Origin: an uncultured Prochlorococcus sp.
GTDB lineage: Bacteria > Cyanobacteriota > Cyanobacteriia > PCC-6307 > Cyanobiaceae
Direction: 5' to 3'
Length of the DNA: 41,503 nucleotides
Assembly (NCBI GenBank): GCA_902620895.1
Contig: CACNJU010000014.1
Coordinates: 1-41,503 of the forward strand
The notes beneath the pieces were generated by a model. It saw only the letters and a list, made by a program, of their open reading frames with translations. It did no database searches and was not told where the DNA came from. The stretch's first letter is position 1; each line of letters starts with the position of its first letter. The translations under genes and the position numbers were made by a program. This document shows, piece after piece, positions 13,159 through 21,675 of the stretch.

Positions 13159-13554
13159 ATGATAAGTTATTTTACTTGGAGCGAATTTGATAAGAGCGTA
13201 GATCAAATAGCTAATAAATGTAGGTTTAAGGAATTTTCTGGAATATATGGAGTTCCTCGTGGGGGATTATGTCTTGCTGTAGCACTAAGCCATAAATTAA
13301 AAATTGAATTAATTTCTGAACCAATAAAGAATGCACTAATAGTCGATGATGTTTATGAAACAGGCATTACATTGACAACCTTCAAGAATATTGAAGGAGC
13401 AATGTTTTTTGTATTATTTAGCAAAATCAATCCTACATGGTGGAATACAGTACATGTAACAAAAAAAAATCAATGGATTGTTTTCCCTTGGGAAAATACC
13501 TTAAATTCAAAAAGTGACCGCGAAGAGTACATCAAAAAAAGAGGTTTAAATTGA
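13159..13554 (+). CDS. Type I phosphoribosyltransferase
   Basis: The ATG at 13159 gives 131 residues. The pyrophosphate loop is YGVPRGGL (residues 30-37) and the PRPP loop is IVDDVYETGIT (61-71), with the two acidic residues and the T-G that hold ribose-5-phosphate. This fold transfers ribose-5-phosphate from PRPP to a base. The protein is shorter than most purine or pyrimidine phosphoribosyltransferases, so the substrate is not defined. It overlaps the deoxyribosyltransferase gene by 4 bases, which suggests linked nucleotide salvage. Confidence 0.85.
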   Translation: MISYFTWSEFDKSVDQIANKCRFKEFSGIYGVPRGGLCLAVALSHKLKIELISEPIKNALIVDDVYETGITLTTFKNIEGAMFFVLFSKINPTWWNTVHVTKKNQWIVFPWENTLNSKSDREEYIKKRGLN

Positions 13555-14009
13555 GAAAGAAATTATATTTGGCTAATCCATATGGATTTTCAAAACAAAC
13601 AAAAATCCTCTTACATGAATTTATTCAAATCTTCAATGATTTAAATGTAGAAGTATTTGAACCTTTTGAGAGAACAAAACGATTAATACAAGAAGAAAGT
13701 GAGTGGGCATATCAGGTTGCAAGAAGTAATTTCCTTGATTTAAAAAAATGTGATTGTATTTTTGCGATTGTTAATGGAAATCCACCAGATGAAGGGGTAA
13801 TGATTGAGTTAGGTATAGCAATTGCATTAAAAAAGGAAATCTTTTTATTCAGGGACGATTTTAGAAATTGTGCTGATAGCAATCAATACCCATTAAACCT
13901 AATGTTATTTCTTGGGCTGCCTAAAGATAATTGGGAAAAATATTATTTTGAATCATTACAAGATATAAAAAGTAATAAAAAAAGATTTGTAGAGTGGGCT
14001 GAAAATTAG
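13551..14009 (+). CDS. Nucleoside 2-deoxyribosyltransferase-like protein
   Basis: This 152-residue protein starts at TTG 13551, which overlaps the TGA of the gene before. It has 'YLANPYGFS' at residues 6-14 (the substrate-binding start of the fold) and D80-x-G82 followed by E86-x-G88 (PPDEGVMIELGIAIAL), the catalytic Glu motif of PF05014. The family moves deoxyribose between bases or hydrolyses nucleoside monophosphates. Its pairing with a phosphoribosyltransferase suggests salvage or clean-up of nucleotides. Confidence 0.88.
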   Translation: MRKKLYLANPYGFSKQTKILLHEFIQIFNDLNVEVFEPFERTKRLIQEESEWAYQVARSNFLDLKKCDCIFAIVNGNPPDEGVMIELGIAIALKKEIFLFRDDFRNCADSNQYPLNLMLFLGLPKDNWEKYYFESLQDIKSNKKRFVEWAEN

Positions 14010-14094
14010 CCTGATAAAGCGTCAATATACAAGTAGAAGTTTTAAGTTTGAATATTTCTTTTGAAGTGCTAGAATATATTTTATTTACATAATT

Positions 14095-14271
14095 TTGACA
14101 CAAGTTACAGTAGGAGAGAACGAGGGCATTGAATCCGCCCTTAGAAGATTTAAGAGACAAGTATCTAAATCTGGAATCTTTGCAGATTTAAAAAGACTTA
14201 GGCATCATGAAACCCCAATTGAAAAATACAAAAGAAAATTGCAACAGAGAAGAAAAGCAAGAAGAAGATAA
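14095..14271 (+). CDS. rpsU: 30S ribosomal protein S21
   Basis: TTG 14095 starts a 58-residue, very basic protein: [20 protein letters not shown] at residues 1-20, followed by [20 protein letters not shown] and the C-terminal [10 protein letters not shown]21 binds the 30S platform near the mRNA exit site and helps initiation. The length and sequence match the cyanobacterial protein. It is too short for a 60-residue cutoff and so is easily missed in automatic ORF calls. Confidence 0.97.
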
Positions 14272-14339
14272 TCTCTTAGCACTTATAAAGTTTTTGTAAA
14301 TATTTTAATATTATTAATTTCTAAAGGTTTTAAAATACT

Positions 14340-14666
14340 TTAACTATTAAGCTTTTTAAGCTTCTTAACAAGATTTATTCCAACACCTGAAACAGCAAGA
14401 AGATCTTTTTCATCAGCAGCGATAACCGCCTTTGTTGTTTTAAATCCAGCCTCATACAAAGCTTTTGCGCTTTTAGCTCCAACACCTGGAAGTGCAGTCA
14501 AAGTTTCAATATTTTTCTTAGAATTTACCGCTTTGGTTTTTGTTTTTGTTTTTGTTTTTGTTTTTACAGACTTTGCTGCTTTTTTTTCTTTCTTTAAAGG
14601 AGTTTCAGAAGTTACTTCACTTTTAAATAAAATTGATTTTAGTTTGCTGAGAAATTTAGAAATCAT
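14340..14666 (-). CDS. Helix-hairpin-helix DNA-binding-like protein with KT repeat
   Basis: This 108-residue protein has a basic N-terminus, a Lys/Thr repeat (KTKTKTKTK, residues 35-44) and a pair of helix-hairpin-helix units (LPGVGAKSAKAL at about 59-70 and VSGVGINLVKKL near 93-104), each with the G-V-G turn that contacts the DNA backbone. A non-specific DNA-binding role follows from the fold. The KT stretch is encoded by a (TTTTTG)n tract at 14537-14565 and can change length without frameshift. Confidence 0.75.
   Translation of the reverse strand: MISKFLSKLKSILFKSEVTSETPLKKEKKAAKSVKTKTKTKTKTKAVNSKKNIETLTALPGVGAKSAKALYEAGFKTTKAVIAADEKDLLAVSGVGINLVKKLKKLNS
14537..14565 (-). repeat. In-frame (TTTTTG)n hexanucleotide tract
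   Basis: Four copies of TTTTTG plus TTTTT encode the Lys-Thr run of the HhH protein. Because the unit is six bases, slippage adds or removes one Lys-Thr pair and keeps the frame. Confidence 0.85.
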
Positions 14667-14798
14667 TGCAATTTATAAGTAATAAAATTAGGTCTTCAAT
14701 TAATATTATCAAATTCTAGAGGAATAAATAACAAGACAATGACTAATTGAATAGAAATAATTTATTTACAATTACATAAAGACACATATTTAATATTT

Positions 14799-14891
14799 AT
14801 GCAAGCTTACGAGCAATTGCAAGGTATTCTAAATTATATTAAAAACAAAAAAAGACAATATGTATATTCAAAATTTAAAGGTGCGTATTAA
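14799..14891 (+). CDS. 30-aa basic peptide, tentative
   Basis: ATG 14799 opens a 30-residue frame, MQAYEQLQGILNYIKNKKRQ, then YVYSKFKGAY. It is amphipathic, basic and has no membrane span. It lies alone between two divergently arranged genes. There is no independent support, so it may be chance. Confidence 0.25.
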   Translation: MQAYEQLQGILNYIKNKKRQYVYSKFKGAY

Positions 14892-14930
14892 TAGTAAAGT
14901 TAAAATCTTATTAAAGAACAGATCATAAAA

Positions 14931-15527
14931 ATGAAGCTTATTTTTATAAGTGGACCTTCAGGAAGCGGGAAAACAACTTTATCAAATCAAATAATAAAAA
15001 AAAATAAAAATGGTATTGTGTTAAGTACCGACAATTACTATAAGACAGGGTTAATAAGTCAATTGCTACCAAAATTTGTAGAAGGTTTTTTTGATAGAAG
15101 TATTAGTTTTAATAACAAACTATTTAAAAAAGATTTTGATTTTATTTATAAGAATGGAATTTCAATCTGTGATCGTTATTATGATTTCAAAAAGAAAACA
15201 ATTCAAAATATCTTAAACGAAACAAATAATATTAGTTTTTTAATTGTTGAAGGTATATTTGCTAAAGAATTCTCAAACACTTTAAAGAATAAAGATTATA
15301 TTTTTTTAGAAATAAAAACAAAAAAAAATGAGTGCATGAAAAGAGTTATGCAAAGAGATATTAAAGAAAGGGGAAAGGATAAAAAACAAGCTGAGAATGA
15401 TTTCTTAAAATCATGGAGCATTTATTACGAAAAATTCAAACCTAATAGCATAAAAAATAATAGAAATAAATTCATTATTGAAAAAAACACTGATATAGAA
15501 CTAATTCTAAAAAAATTATTTAATTAA
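14931..15527 (+). CDS. Uridine kinase-like P-loop NTPase
   Basis: This 198-residue protein has Walker A GPSGSGKT (residues 8-15) and the following 'VLSTDNYYKTG' (31-41), where Asp-x-x-Tyr-Tyr resembles the nucleoside-binding region of uridine kinase / phosphoribulokinase-type proteins. Walker B-like 'FLIVEGIF' is at 100-107, and 'RDIKERGKD' at 141-149 resembles the lid with catalytic arginines. The substrate may be uridine or another small molecule; that is not settled. It converges with the FAD oxidoreductase gene, overlapping by 12 bases. Confidence 0.8.
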   Translation: MKLIFISGPSGSGKTTLSNQIIKKNKNGIVLSTDNYYKTGLISQLLPKFVEGFFDRSISFNNKLFKKDFDFIYKNGISICDRYYDFKKKTIQNILNETNNISFLIVEGIFAKEFSNTLKNKDYIFLEIKTKKNECMKRVMQRDIKERGKDKKQAENDFLKSWSIYYEKFKPNSIKNNRNKFIIEKNTDIELILKKLFN

Positions 15528-16682
15528 CTCTTTAATTTTTTTCTCTAATATTAAAGCACTTAAAATTGAGCCTTCAATTCTGGCAAATCCATCACCTTCA
15601 AACCAGTCTCCGCAAAATCCAATTTTAAATTTTTTACTAAATTGTAAAGATAATGGTGCGGCAACTCCAGAAGGCTGTGAAGCTCTCCAATGCATTATAG
15701 ATATTTTTTCATCAAAAGTTAATTTATTTACTACAGAATTCTCTTCAAACAGTTTATTGAAATTTGTAATTATTTTTTGTTTAAAAACTTCTTCATCTTT
15801 TGCACTTAAATAAGAATTAATTAACTCTGCATTTTTTGAATGTATTAAAATTCCTAATTTATTATTATCTTGCTGCTGAAAAATAATTCTTTCAAGTCTA
15901 TATTTTTTTTCTAAATTTTCTTTTAAATAAAAATACCTTTGTTTTTTAGAATAATAATCTTTATAACAATAATTTTCATTTGTATAAATTAAAAAAGTCA
16001 ACCTGGGAATAAATGTTTGTTCTTCTAAGCAATTTAATAGCAAATCTATTTTTTTATCATTATTAATAGGAATAGCTTTTCTTAATGGAATTTGATTTAC
16101 GTTTAATATTTTTAAAGACCTCTTATGTAACAACAAATTCGTGGAACAAATAAGATATTTAGACTTGAATTTTTCGCCATTTTTTGATGTTAGTAACCAT
16201 TCCTTATCATCAAACTTCATATCAACAATTAAAGTTTCAAAGAAATAATCAATTTTCTCTTTAAAATTATTTGACTCAATTATCTTTTTCGATAATTCAC
16301 TCATGGAGTCAAAAGATAGATAATTATCGCCGCAAGAAAATTGAGATTTTTTTACGGTTTCTAAATTAGAATCTTCATTTAGAAAAAATATATCTGAGTC
16401 GTCAATTTTTATATATTTTTTTTTTAATAATTCATCAATATATCTTTTTAATAGAAGATTATTATTACTGTTAGATATATTAAAATTTGGAGAACCATGG
16501 TTTAGTTTCCATCCTTTATATTTTTTGCTTATTCTTGTACTTGATCTCCCTCCAAGACCACGACCAATTTCAATTAATCCAACTTTTTTAGTAATATTAT
16601 TTTTCAGATACTTCGAAGCGAAAACACACGCAGATATACCTCCACCTATTATTAATAAGTCATATGTAACATCACTTTTCAT
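15516..16682 (-). CDS. FAD-dependent amine oxidase/renalase-like oxidoreductase
   Basis: The 388-residue protein has the FAD-binding dinucleotide fold at the start (GGGISA, residues 13-18; Glu38 for the FAD ribose) and then GLGGRSSTR (42-50), a motif of the NAD(P)/FAD-dependent amine oxidase and renalase group. The C-terminal FCGDWFEGDGFARIEGSIL is the second FAD-binding segment. The substrate is unknown; cyanobacterial members are usually annotated as NAD(P)-binding proteins. It lies 20 bases after the MTHFR-like gene on the same strand, which suggests a shared operon. Confidence 0.82.
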   Translation of the reverse strand: MKSDVTYDLLIIGGGISACVFASKYLKNNITKKVGLIEIGRGLGGRSSTRISKKYKGWKLNHGSPNFNISNSNNNLLLKRYIDELLKKKYIKIDDSDIFFLNEDSNLETVKKSQFSCGDNYLSFDSMSELSKKIIESNNFKEKIDYFFETLIVDMKFDDKEWLLTSKNGEKFKSKYLICSTNLLLHKRSLKILNVNQIPLRKAIPINNDKKIDLLLNCLEEQTFIPRLTFLIYTNENYCYKDYYSKKQRYFYLKENLEKKYRLERIIFQQQDNNKLGILIHSKNAELINSYLSAKDEEVFKQKIITNFNKLFEENSVVNKLTFDEKISIMHWRASQPSGVAAPLSLQFSKKFKIGFCGDWFEGDGFARIEGSILSALILEKKIKELIK

Positions 16683-16702
16683 AGGTTTAATATTGACAGA
16701 AA

Positions 16703-17506
16703 TTATCTTTGATTTTCGAAAAAACTATAAACAGAATCAAGTTTCTCTGATGATGAAAAATCAGATTCAATGAGAGGAGTAATATTATTATTTTTATAAA
16801 AAATAACTAAATCACTTGTAAAATCAAAAAATTTATCTAATGCAAATAAAAACTTTTCTGATATGTATACCTCTTTCCAAGGACGAAATTTAAATCGCGC
16901 TATAAATTGTTTAGAAGGAACAAATAAACTTCCAAATAGATTTAATTTTTCATATTTTGCTATTTTCATAAGATAAGTCAACTCATTCTGAAGAACTTTA
17001 AGATCTGTGCCATATTGAAACCAAATTGAATTTATTAATCCAGTGGAAAATTTTCTTTCGAATCTTTCTCTTTCTGAAGAAACATTATAATATTTTTTCA
17101 AATATGGATTGTAAGATATACCTAATTTAACTTTTAAATTTTTTTCTTTTTTTAAATAAGCTAATACATCAACTGAGTCAAAGTTTTTTTTCTTATTTGA
17201 TCCTGACACAAGCAGAATTTCATAATTTTTATTAGTCTGAGAACTTCTAACAAAATCTAAAAAATCCTGATACGATTTTTCTTTATTTTTTGAATATTGA
17301 TGATAAAGACTATAGTGATAGGTCACATTAAATTCATTATAGTTTTTAGATATATATTTAATAGTTGAATTAAATAAATCCTTCTTTATAAGTCCTTTAC
17401 ATGGAATATTGATATTTTTTATATTATTCAATTTGCAGAAATTAAGTTTATTGTCTAACTGAGAAATATTTTTAAATGACAATTCAAATCTTACATTGTT
17501 GTCCAT
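16703..17506 (-). CDS. MTHFR-like TIM-barrel protein
   Basis: This 267-residue soluble protein shows alternating beta strands and helices. Its late segment LFGSLFVPSKQFIARFKFRP (residues 191-210) is the kind of motif found in proteins related to methylenetetrahydrofolate reductase. The N-terminal flavin-binding residues of true MetF are not obvious, and the protein is shorter than MetF (about 290), so I give only a fold-level name. Its downstream neighbour is an FAD protein, possibly a redox pair. Confidence 0.55.
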   Translation of the reverse strand: MDNNVRFELSFKNISQLDNKLNFCKLNNIKNINIPCKGLIKKDLFNSTIKYISKNYNEFNVTYHYSLYHQYSKNKEKSYQDFLDFVRSSQTNKNYEILLVSGSNKKKNFDSVDVLAYLKKEKNLKVKLGISYNPYLKKYYNVSSERERFERKFSTGLINSIWFQYGTDLKVLQNELTYLMKIAKYEKLNLFGSLFVPSKQFIARFKFRPWKEVYISEKFLFALDKFFDFTSDLVIFYKNNNITPLIESDFSSSEKLDSVYSFFENQR

Positions 17507-17538
17507 TATTTAGTAGTCATATTTAATCAAACAATATT

Positions 17539-17772
17539 TTAACGAAAACATGCATCTGCTACGATTCTTATTTTGGAAGTTGTCTTTTTATTCTTAGCCT
17601 TTAGAAAATAATTGGGGGAAATCTCTAATGCAGCTTTTAAAGAAATTTTATCTTCTGCAGATTTTGCAATAATTTGATTAAAACATTTCCAATTTTCTGG
17701 TATTAATAAACCGGGCCATGATAAATAGAGACCTACAAAAATACCTAAAAATAAAAATAAAAAAAACCGCAT
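17539..17772 (-). CDS. Small protein with N-terminal signal or anchor (77 aa)
   Basis: The start MRFFLFLFLGIFVGLYLSWP is a signal peptide or membrane anchor. The soluble part has three cysteines (CFNQ near residue 30, C at the end in DACFR) and a basic stretch 'AKNKKTTSK'. I recognise no family. It lies 32 bases upstream of the MTHFR-like gene on the same strand. Confidence 0.6.
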   Translation of the reverse strand: MRFFLFLFLGIFVGLYLSWPGLLIPENWKCFNQIIAKSAEDKISLKAALEISPNYFLKAKNKKTTSKIRIVADACFR

Positions 17773-17942
17773 AACAAATAAAATTTTTAATTTTACTAAC
17801 TAAAATAAAAAGCAATATTTCAATTGTATTTGAAAATAATTAATAAATTATTTCCTTTCTTCTTATCGCACATATTTAATCCATGAAAGATTTTGATGAA
17901 CTCGAGAGGTTAGAATAACAAAAAAAAGTATTATTTTAGAAT

Positions 17943-18347
17943 ATGGCTAGCCAAGATTATCTAATTGCAATAGCTTTAATAGAGCAAAACTTAGTTAGAG
18001 CAATGCCTCTTGGAGGTAAAGAAATTAAAGATAATTTAGAAGAATCAGAAAATTTCAAGAAACTTGGAGAAGAGGTAATTTTAAATCTTCTGATGAGAGT
18101 GTTTCAAAGAAGTGATGAAGGTGCTTTAAAAAGGGTTTCTGAAGAAAAAGGTTTGCTCCTTGTTAATATGCACCCTAAAAGAATGCAGAAAGAGCTTCCA
18201 TTCATTAAATCTGAATGGATAAGAGATGGAGATACACAACAGTTTCTTAAATACCTTGGGAATCTTTCAAAAGAAGTATGGACTGCATCTTTCGTAAAAT
18301 ACAAAGGGATTGAATTTACTTCTATCTCGAAGAATGAGGAGATCTAA
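17943..18347 (+). CDS. Hypothetical soluble protein (134 aa)
   Basis: The ATG 17943 product is soluble and helical: 'DYLIAIALIEQNLVRAMPLG' at residues 5-24, then acidic and basic helices and 'KELPFIKSEWIRDGDTQQF' (82-100). It has no membrane span, metal-binding or nucleotide-binding motif I recognise. It looks well conserved in composition. It converges with the peptidase E-like gene. Confidence 0.65.
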   Translation: MASQDYLIAIALIEQNLVRAMPLGGKEIKDNLEESENFKKLGEEVILNLLMRVFQRSDEGALKRVSEEKGLLLVNMHPKRMQKELPFIKSEWIRDGDTQQFLKYLGNLSKEVWTASFVKYKGIEFTSISKNEEI

Positions 18348-18370
18348 CACATATTAAAAATATTTTCTTT

Positions 18371-19051
18371 TCAAAGTATTTCTTTTTTTACAATATTATT
18401 TTCCCTGGTAACTCTAAAACAGTTTCTACCATTACCAAAATCAATTGAGGAATACTCAAAATCATTTTTAATATGCAAGGCACAATTGCCCTCAATACAT
18501 ATACAAGATTCAATAATTTCTTTCTGAATAACATCATTAACGTAAGGTTCCCTTTCTTTCTCTTCATCGAAATGCGGGCAGGCAATACCTTCAACTATAC
18601 CTAAGCAATCAATTATGGCTAATTCTTTAGCATAAGAATCAGTTATACCTTTATCAAACCAACAAATAGCACCAGCACTTACACCACTCATTACAATTCC
18701 TTTTTCATAAGCACTTCGCAAAATTTTATGTAAATTCCATTCTTTCCAAACAGCTAACATACTTTTTGTATTTCCTCCGCCAACATAAATGATGTCTTGA
18801 GTTAAAACTATATCTTCCAATTTTTCTGTTCTAGAAAAGAAATCAATATGGCTTGTTATACAATCAAGTTTAGAAAATGCTCTATAAAAATTTAGTTTGT
18901 ACAAACTACTATCGCCAGATGCTGTTGGAATAAAGCAAATTTTAGGTCTTTTTTTATTACTCAAAGAAACTATATATTTTTCTATTTCAAGAGAGCCTAA
19001 AGAGCGTCCAAACCCTCCTCCCCCAATTGCGACTATATTTTTACTAGGCAT
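18371..19051 (-). CDS. Peptidase E-like (S51) serine hydrolase
   Basis: This 226-residue enzyme has the flavodoxin-like start (IVAIGGGGFGRS), GGGNT (residues 91-95) and the nucleophile elbow GVSAGAICWF with Ser125, followed by His160 in CPHFDEE. These are the features of dipeptidase E and related cyanophycinase-type hydrolases (family S51), which use a Ser-His pair. At 226 residues it matches peptidase E rather than the longer cyanophycinase. It is divergent from the GNAT gene, with 20 bases between the two starts, so their promoters overlap the other's coding sequence. Confidence 0.85.
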   Translation of the reverse strand: MPSKNIVAIGGGGFGRSLGSLEIEKYIVSLSNKKRPKICFIPTASGDSSLYKLNFYRAFSKLDCITSHIDFFSRTEKLEDIVLTQDIIYVGGGNTKSMLAVWKEWNLHKILRSAYEKGIVMSGVSAGAICWFDKGITDSYAKELAIIDCLGIVEGIACPHFDEEKEREPYVNDVIQKEIIESCICIEGNCALHIKNDFEYSSIDFGNGRNCFRVTRENNIVKKEIL

Positions 19052-19071
19052 ATTAAGTAATTGATTTGTAT

Positions 19072-19542
19072 ATGAATTTAAGACAAATTACCATTAAAGA
19101 TCAACTGGAATTAAAGAAGGTTTATTTTGATTCAATTCAATCTTTAGATGAAAAAATTTATAGTAAAGAACAAAAAAGAGCTTGGTCAAGCCAAGCTTGG
19201 AATAACCCAAATTTTGAAAAGTCAATAATCAAAGGAAAAGGATGGCTTATAAGTAAACTAGGAATTATTATTGCTTTTGCCACAAGATATCCCACCGATA
19301 GAATTGCGCTATTTTACTGTAAAGGGATGTTCCAGAGAAAAGGCTATGGCTCTAAGTTACTTCATAAATTAGAAGACGAAGCAAAGAAGGAAGGTTTAGA
19401 CTCTCTTTATACTGAAGCGAGCTTAATAAGTTATGAATTATTTCTTAAAAATGAATGGAAAATTATACGTAAAGAAAAAGTTATTATAAATAACATTTTT
19501 TTTGAAAGATATAAAATGACTAAAATTATAAAAATTAATTAA
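19072..19542 (+). CDS. GNAT family acetyltransferase
   Basis: ATG 19072 (preferred to TTG 19066) gives 156 residues. Motif A for acetyl-CoA binding is QRKGYGSKLLHKLEDEA (residues 88-104, Q/R-x-x-G-x-G/A), preceded by the strand 'IALFYCKG'. The C-terminal 'YTEASLISYELFLKNEWKI' is motif B. The acceptor is unknown. It lies head-to-head with the peptidase E-like gene and two bases before the next membrane-protein gene, a likely operon. Confidence 0.85.
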   Translation: MNLRQITIKDQLELKKVYFDSIQSLDEKIYSKEQKRAWSSQAWNNPNFEKSIIKGKGWLISKLGIIIAFATRYPTDRIALFYCKGMFQRKGYGSKLLHKLEDEAKKEGLDSLYTEASLISYELFLKNEWKIIRKEKVIINNIFFERYKMTKIIKIN

Positions 19543-19544
19543 TA

Positions 19545-19868
19545 ATGTCTAGTAAAAGCAAGGGATTAATTCTGATTCAAAGGGTTCTAATTTGGGCTTT
19601 ATACTTTTTTTCAGGATTCATACTTTATTCAAACAAAGGTATTTTGCCTTCATTTATAATTACATTCTCAAGAATTATTTATCCATTATCTATTTTTTGG
19701 TTACAAATAAGAATTAAAAAAAGAACCAATTTCCTGTCTATTGATTCAAAAATGACAACTTCGCAATTGTGGTTCAATTTATTACCCGTTATTGCATCTC
19801 TATTAACTGTAATTTTTTCTTTAACTAATTCTTTTCTATATATCCTAGGAAAATTAATTAACTCATAA
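19545..19868 (+). CDS. Small polytopic membrane protein (107 aa)
   Basis: There are about three membrane spans: residues 12-28, 34-53 and 78-100. They are separated by basic loops (RIKKRTNF) and a short polar segment. The start follows the GNAT stop by two bases. No family recognised. It probably lies in the plasma or thylakoid membrane. Confidence 0.65.
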   Translation: MSSKSKGLILIQRVLIWALYFFSGFILYSNKGILPSFIITFSRIIYPLSIFWLQIRIKKRTNFLSIDSKMTTSQLWFNLLPVIASLLTVIFSLTNSFLYILGKLINS

Positions 19869-19981
19869 ATAAATTAATTATTGTTTATTCGCCTTAGAAA
19901 TTTCTCTCATAAAAACATAATGTAAAGAAATTTGTCTTTTACATATATTTGTTTAAATTTTAAATAGTTATCAATAAAGTT

Positions 19982-20131
19982 ATGAAAAATATTTCATTAA
20001 AGGGAAATATTAATTTTGATAAAAAAAAAGATATAAATGATTATGAATTATTCTCTTTAAAAATCACAGATAGTTTATATAAAAAAGATATTGGGAAATT
20101 CCTTGAGACTCTCTCTTCTCATTTTATTTAG
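19982..20131 (+). CDS. 49-aa hypothetical protein
   Basis: ATG 19982 gives MKNISLKGNINFDKKKDIND, then 'YELFSLKITDSLYKKDIGKF'. The product is soluble, basic and about half helical, with no motif known to me. It lies alone upstream of the DUF3303 gene; the 92-base gap holds nothing else. Confidence 0.4.
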   Translation: MKNISLKGNINFDKKKDINDYELFSLKITDSLYKKDIGKFLETLSSHFI

Positions 20132-20223
20132 ATAAATATACTTTTTCTGATCTTCAAATTAAAACAGTCCCATTAATAAATAAATATTTGAGGGATAATG
20201 TGTAAAACCTTAAGAATACTCCA

Positions 20224-20541
20224 ATGCAATTATTTCTTGCTGACTGCCAATTCCCAGATATTGAGAATCAAGTGAAAGCTTATCAATTATTTGTAGAAGC
20301 TTGGGAAAACGGCGAAATTGCAAAATCAGATAAAACAGATAAATTTGAGATGTTATTTAGAGTACATGCTCCAGGAGAGGGTAGAGTAGTTTGTTTATGT
20401 AAGGCTGAGAGTGATAAAGAAATTTTCGAGCATTTTGCTCCATGGAGAGCCAAATTTGGCATTCATATGGAATTTACACCTGTAATAAGTTGTCAAAATG
20501 TTGTTGATTACCATAAAGATTTGTTCAAAACTTTAAGATAA
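20224..20541 (+). CDS. DUF3303-like protein (core copy)
   Basis: This 105-residue soluble protein has the signature FEHFAPWRAKFGIHMEFTPV at about residues 75-94 and an N-terminal strand-rich half (MQLFLADCQF, then 'MLFRVHAPGEGRVVCLCKAE'). The family has a small ferredoxin-like fold of unknown function. It is paralogous to the island protein at 3906-4244 (112 residues). The island copy has no cysteine at the positions of C62 and C64 here. Confidence 0.75.
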   Translation: MQLFLADCQFPDIENQVKAYQLFVEAWENGEIAKSDKTDKFEMLFRVHAPGEGRVVCLCKAESDKEIFEHFAPWRAKFGIHMEFTPVISCQNVVDYHKDLFKTLR

Positions 20542-20564
20542 TTAGCTTAAATATAAAATTTATC

Positions 20565-20744
20565 GTGATTAATCCTTTTTCCAATCTTAATTATAAAAAA
20601 AAAGATAGAAATTTTGCTTCTTCAAAAAATAAGCTTAAGAAAGAAGAAAACGTCAAATCTAAACCATTAATAATATTTGGTTTTATCATCTCATTAACTT
20701 CCATATTTTTACTTTTATTCACCATTAATAATAAATTTGGATGA
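20565..20744 (+). CDS. 59-aa single-span membrane protein (GTG start)
   Basis: GTG 20565 gives a polar, lysine-rich N-terminus ('NYKKKDRNFASSKNKLKKEE') and one C-terminal membrane span (LIIFGFIISLTSIFLLLFTI, residues 35-54). A tail-anchored protein with a cytoplasmic basic domain is the natural reading. No family recognised. Confidence 0.45.
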   Translation: MINPFSNLNYKKKDRNFASSKNKLKKEENVKSKPLIIFGFIISLTSIFLLLFTINNKFG

Positions 20745-20813
20745 TATTTGAGTAATTAGAACTATTACCTGAGAACAAATATGTTCTATTATTGATTTAA
20801 AATAACTAACTAA

Positions 20814-20930
20814 ATGGCGTTTAACGAAGGGGGGATGGCATCGGGCCTTCTAATCATCGCAGTATCAATAGTTTTTGCTGCCGGTTTTGGATTTTTAGTC
20901 TTACATTTTGTACCTGGAACTCCATTTTAG
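20814..20930 (+). CDS. 38-aa glycine-rich single-span membrane peptide
   Basis: ATG 20814 gives MAFNEGGMASGLLIIAVSIV, then 'FAAGFGFLVLHFVPGTPF'. One span is flanked by Gly-rich ends. The composition is like that of small thylakoid subunits (photosystem, cytochrome b6f or NDH), but I cannot assign one. Confidence 0.6.
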   Translation: MAFNEGGMASGLLIIAVSIVFAAGFGFLVLHFVPGTPF

Positions 20931-20962
20931 GTTATCCAACTGAATTTGATTCACAAATTATC

Positions 20963-21232
20963 TCAAACATTAACAGTTTCTAAATCCTGCATTTGATTAT
21001 CATCAGAATTAGATTTCTTCTTTAATCGATAAGCATAAACTAAAGATCCTAAAGCTATGGTGCTAGAGGCAAAAATTCCTGATATAAGTATCAAGGCAAA
21101 AAGACCTCCTATTAGTCCCCCTTTTAATCTAAGCAAATTTGATTTAATTAAAAGTATTGATAAAAAAACAATAGTAGCTTTAAGAGAAGAGATTTTCAAA
21201 AAAGTAAATGGATGAAAAGGATTTAATAACAT
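20963..21232 (-). CDS. Small membrane protein (89 aa)
   Basis: The product has two or three hydrophobic segments, residues 17-28 and the glycine-rich pair at about 37-67 ('LKGGLIGGLFALILISGIFA' and then 'SSTIALGSLVYAY'), and a charged tail 'RLKKKSNSDDNQMQDLE'. The G-G pattern suggests helix packing. No family recognised. A bidirectional terminator follows the next gene at 21291. Confidence 0.6.
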   Translation of the reverse strand: MLLNPFHPFTFLKISSLKATIVFLSILLIKSNLLRLKGGLIGGLFALILISGIFASSTIALGSLVYAYRLKKKSNSDDNQMQDLETVNV

Positions 21233-21290
21233 TTCTTTGGAGGAACAAATTTAGATTGATTCTAAAAATAAATTTAAAAAACCGCATAAA

Positions 21291-21313
21291 AAAAGACTCA
21301 AATGAGTCTTTTT
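21291..21313. terminator. Bidirectional terminator
   Basis: AAAAAGACTC and GAGTCTTTTT form a perfect hairpin with loop AAAT, T-rich on both strands. It lies between the two minus-strand genes 20963-21232 and 21338-21475, so it terminates the upstream (21338) gene. Confidence 0.85.
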
Positions 21314-21337
21314 AAAATCTATATTAATTATGATGAT

Positions 21338-21475
21338 TTATGCATCAGGGTCAAAATTCTTTAGGTTTGGACCCGCCACAAGACCAACAAGACCAAAAAG
21401 GACTAATGAACCAATGCCAAAGCCTGCTGCCCATGGATTGAAACCGCCTAAAGCAAAAGAAGCTAATAAATTCAT
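21338..21475 (-). CDS. 45-aa Gly/Phe-rich single-span membrane peptide
   Basis: ATG 21475 gives MNLLASFALGGFNPWAAGFG, then 'IGSLVLFGLVGLVAGPNLKN' and FDPDA. A longer frame exists upstream from 21544, but its extra residues are unlike the rest, so I use the shorter start. The span is followed by an acidic end. A small thylakoid protein is likely. It has its own terminator at 21291-21313. Confidence 0.65.
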   Translation of the reverse strand: MNLLASFALGGFNPWAAGFGIGSLVLFGLVGLVAGPNLKNFDPDA

Positions 21476-21675
21476 GATTTTAAAACATAATATCTTCGAG
21501 TAAGCATACAGATTTTTATGAAAAATATACCTATATTGAGACATTTCTTCGTAATTATTAGAATCGTTTAACTATCCCTTTATAAGAAATCCACAAAATT
21601 TTTATTATTTGTTTTATTATCGAAGCATTACTTTTTGTTGCTGCAACTTAATACCATAAAAACTGTTTTTTTCTA

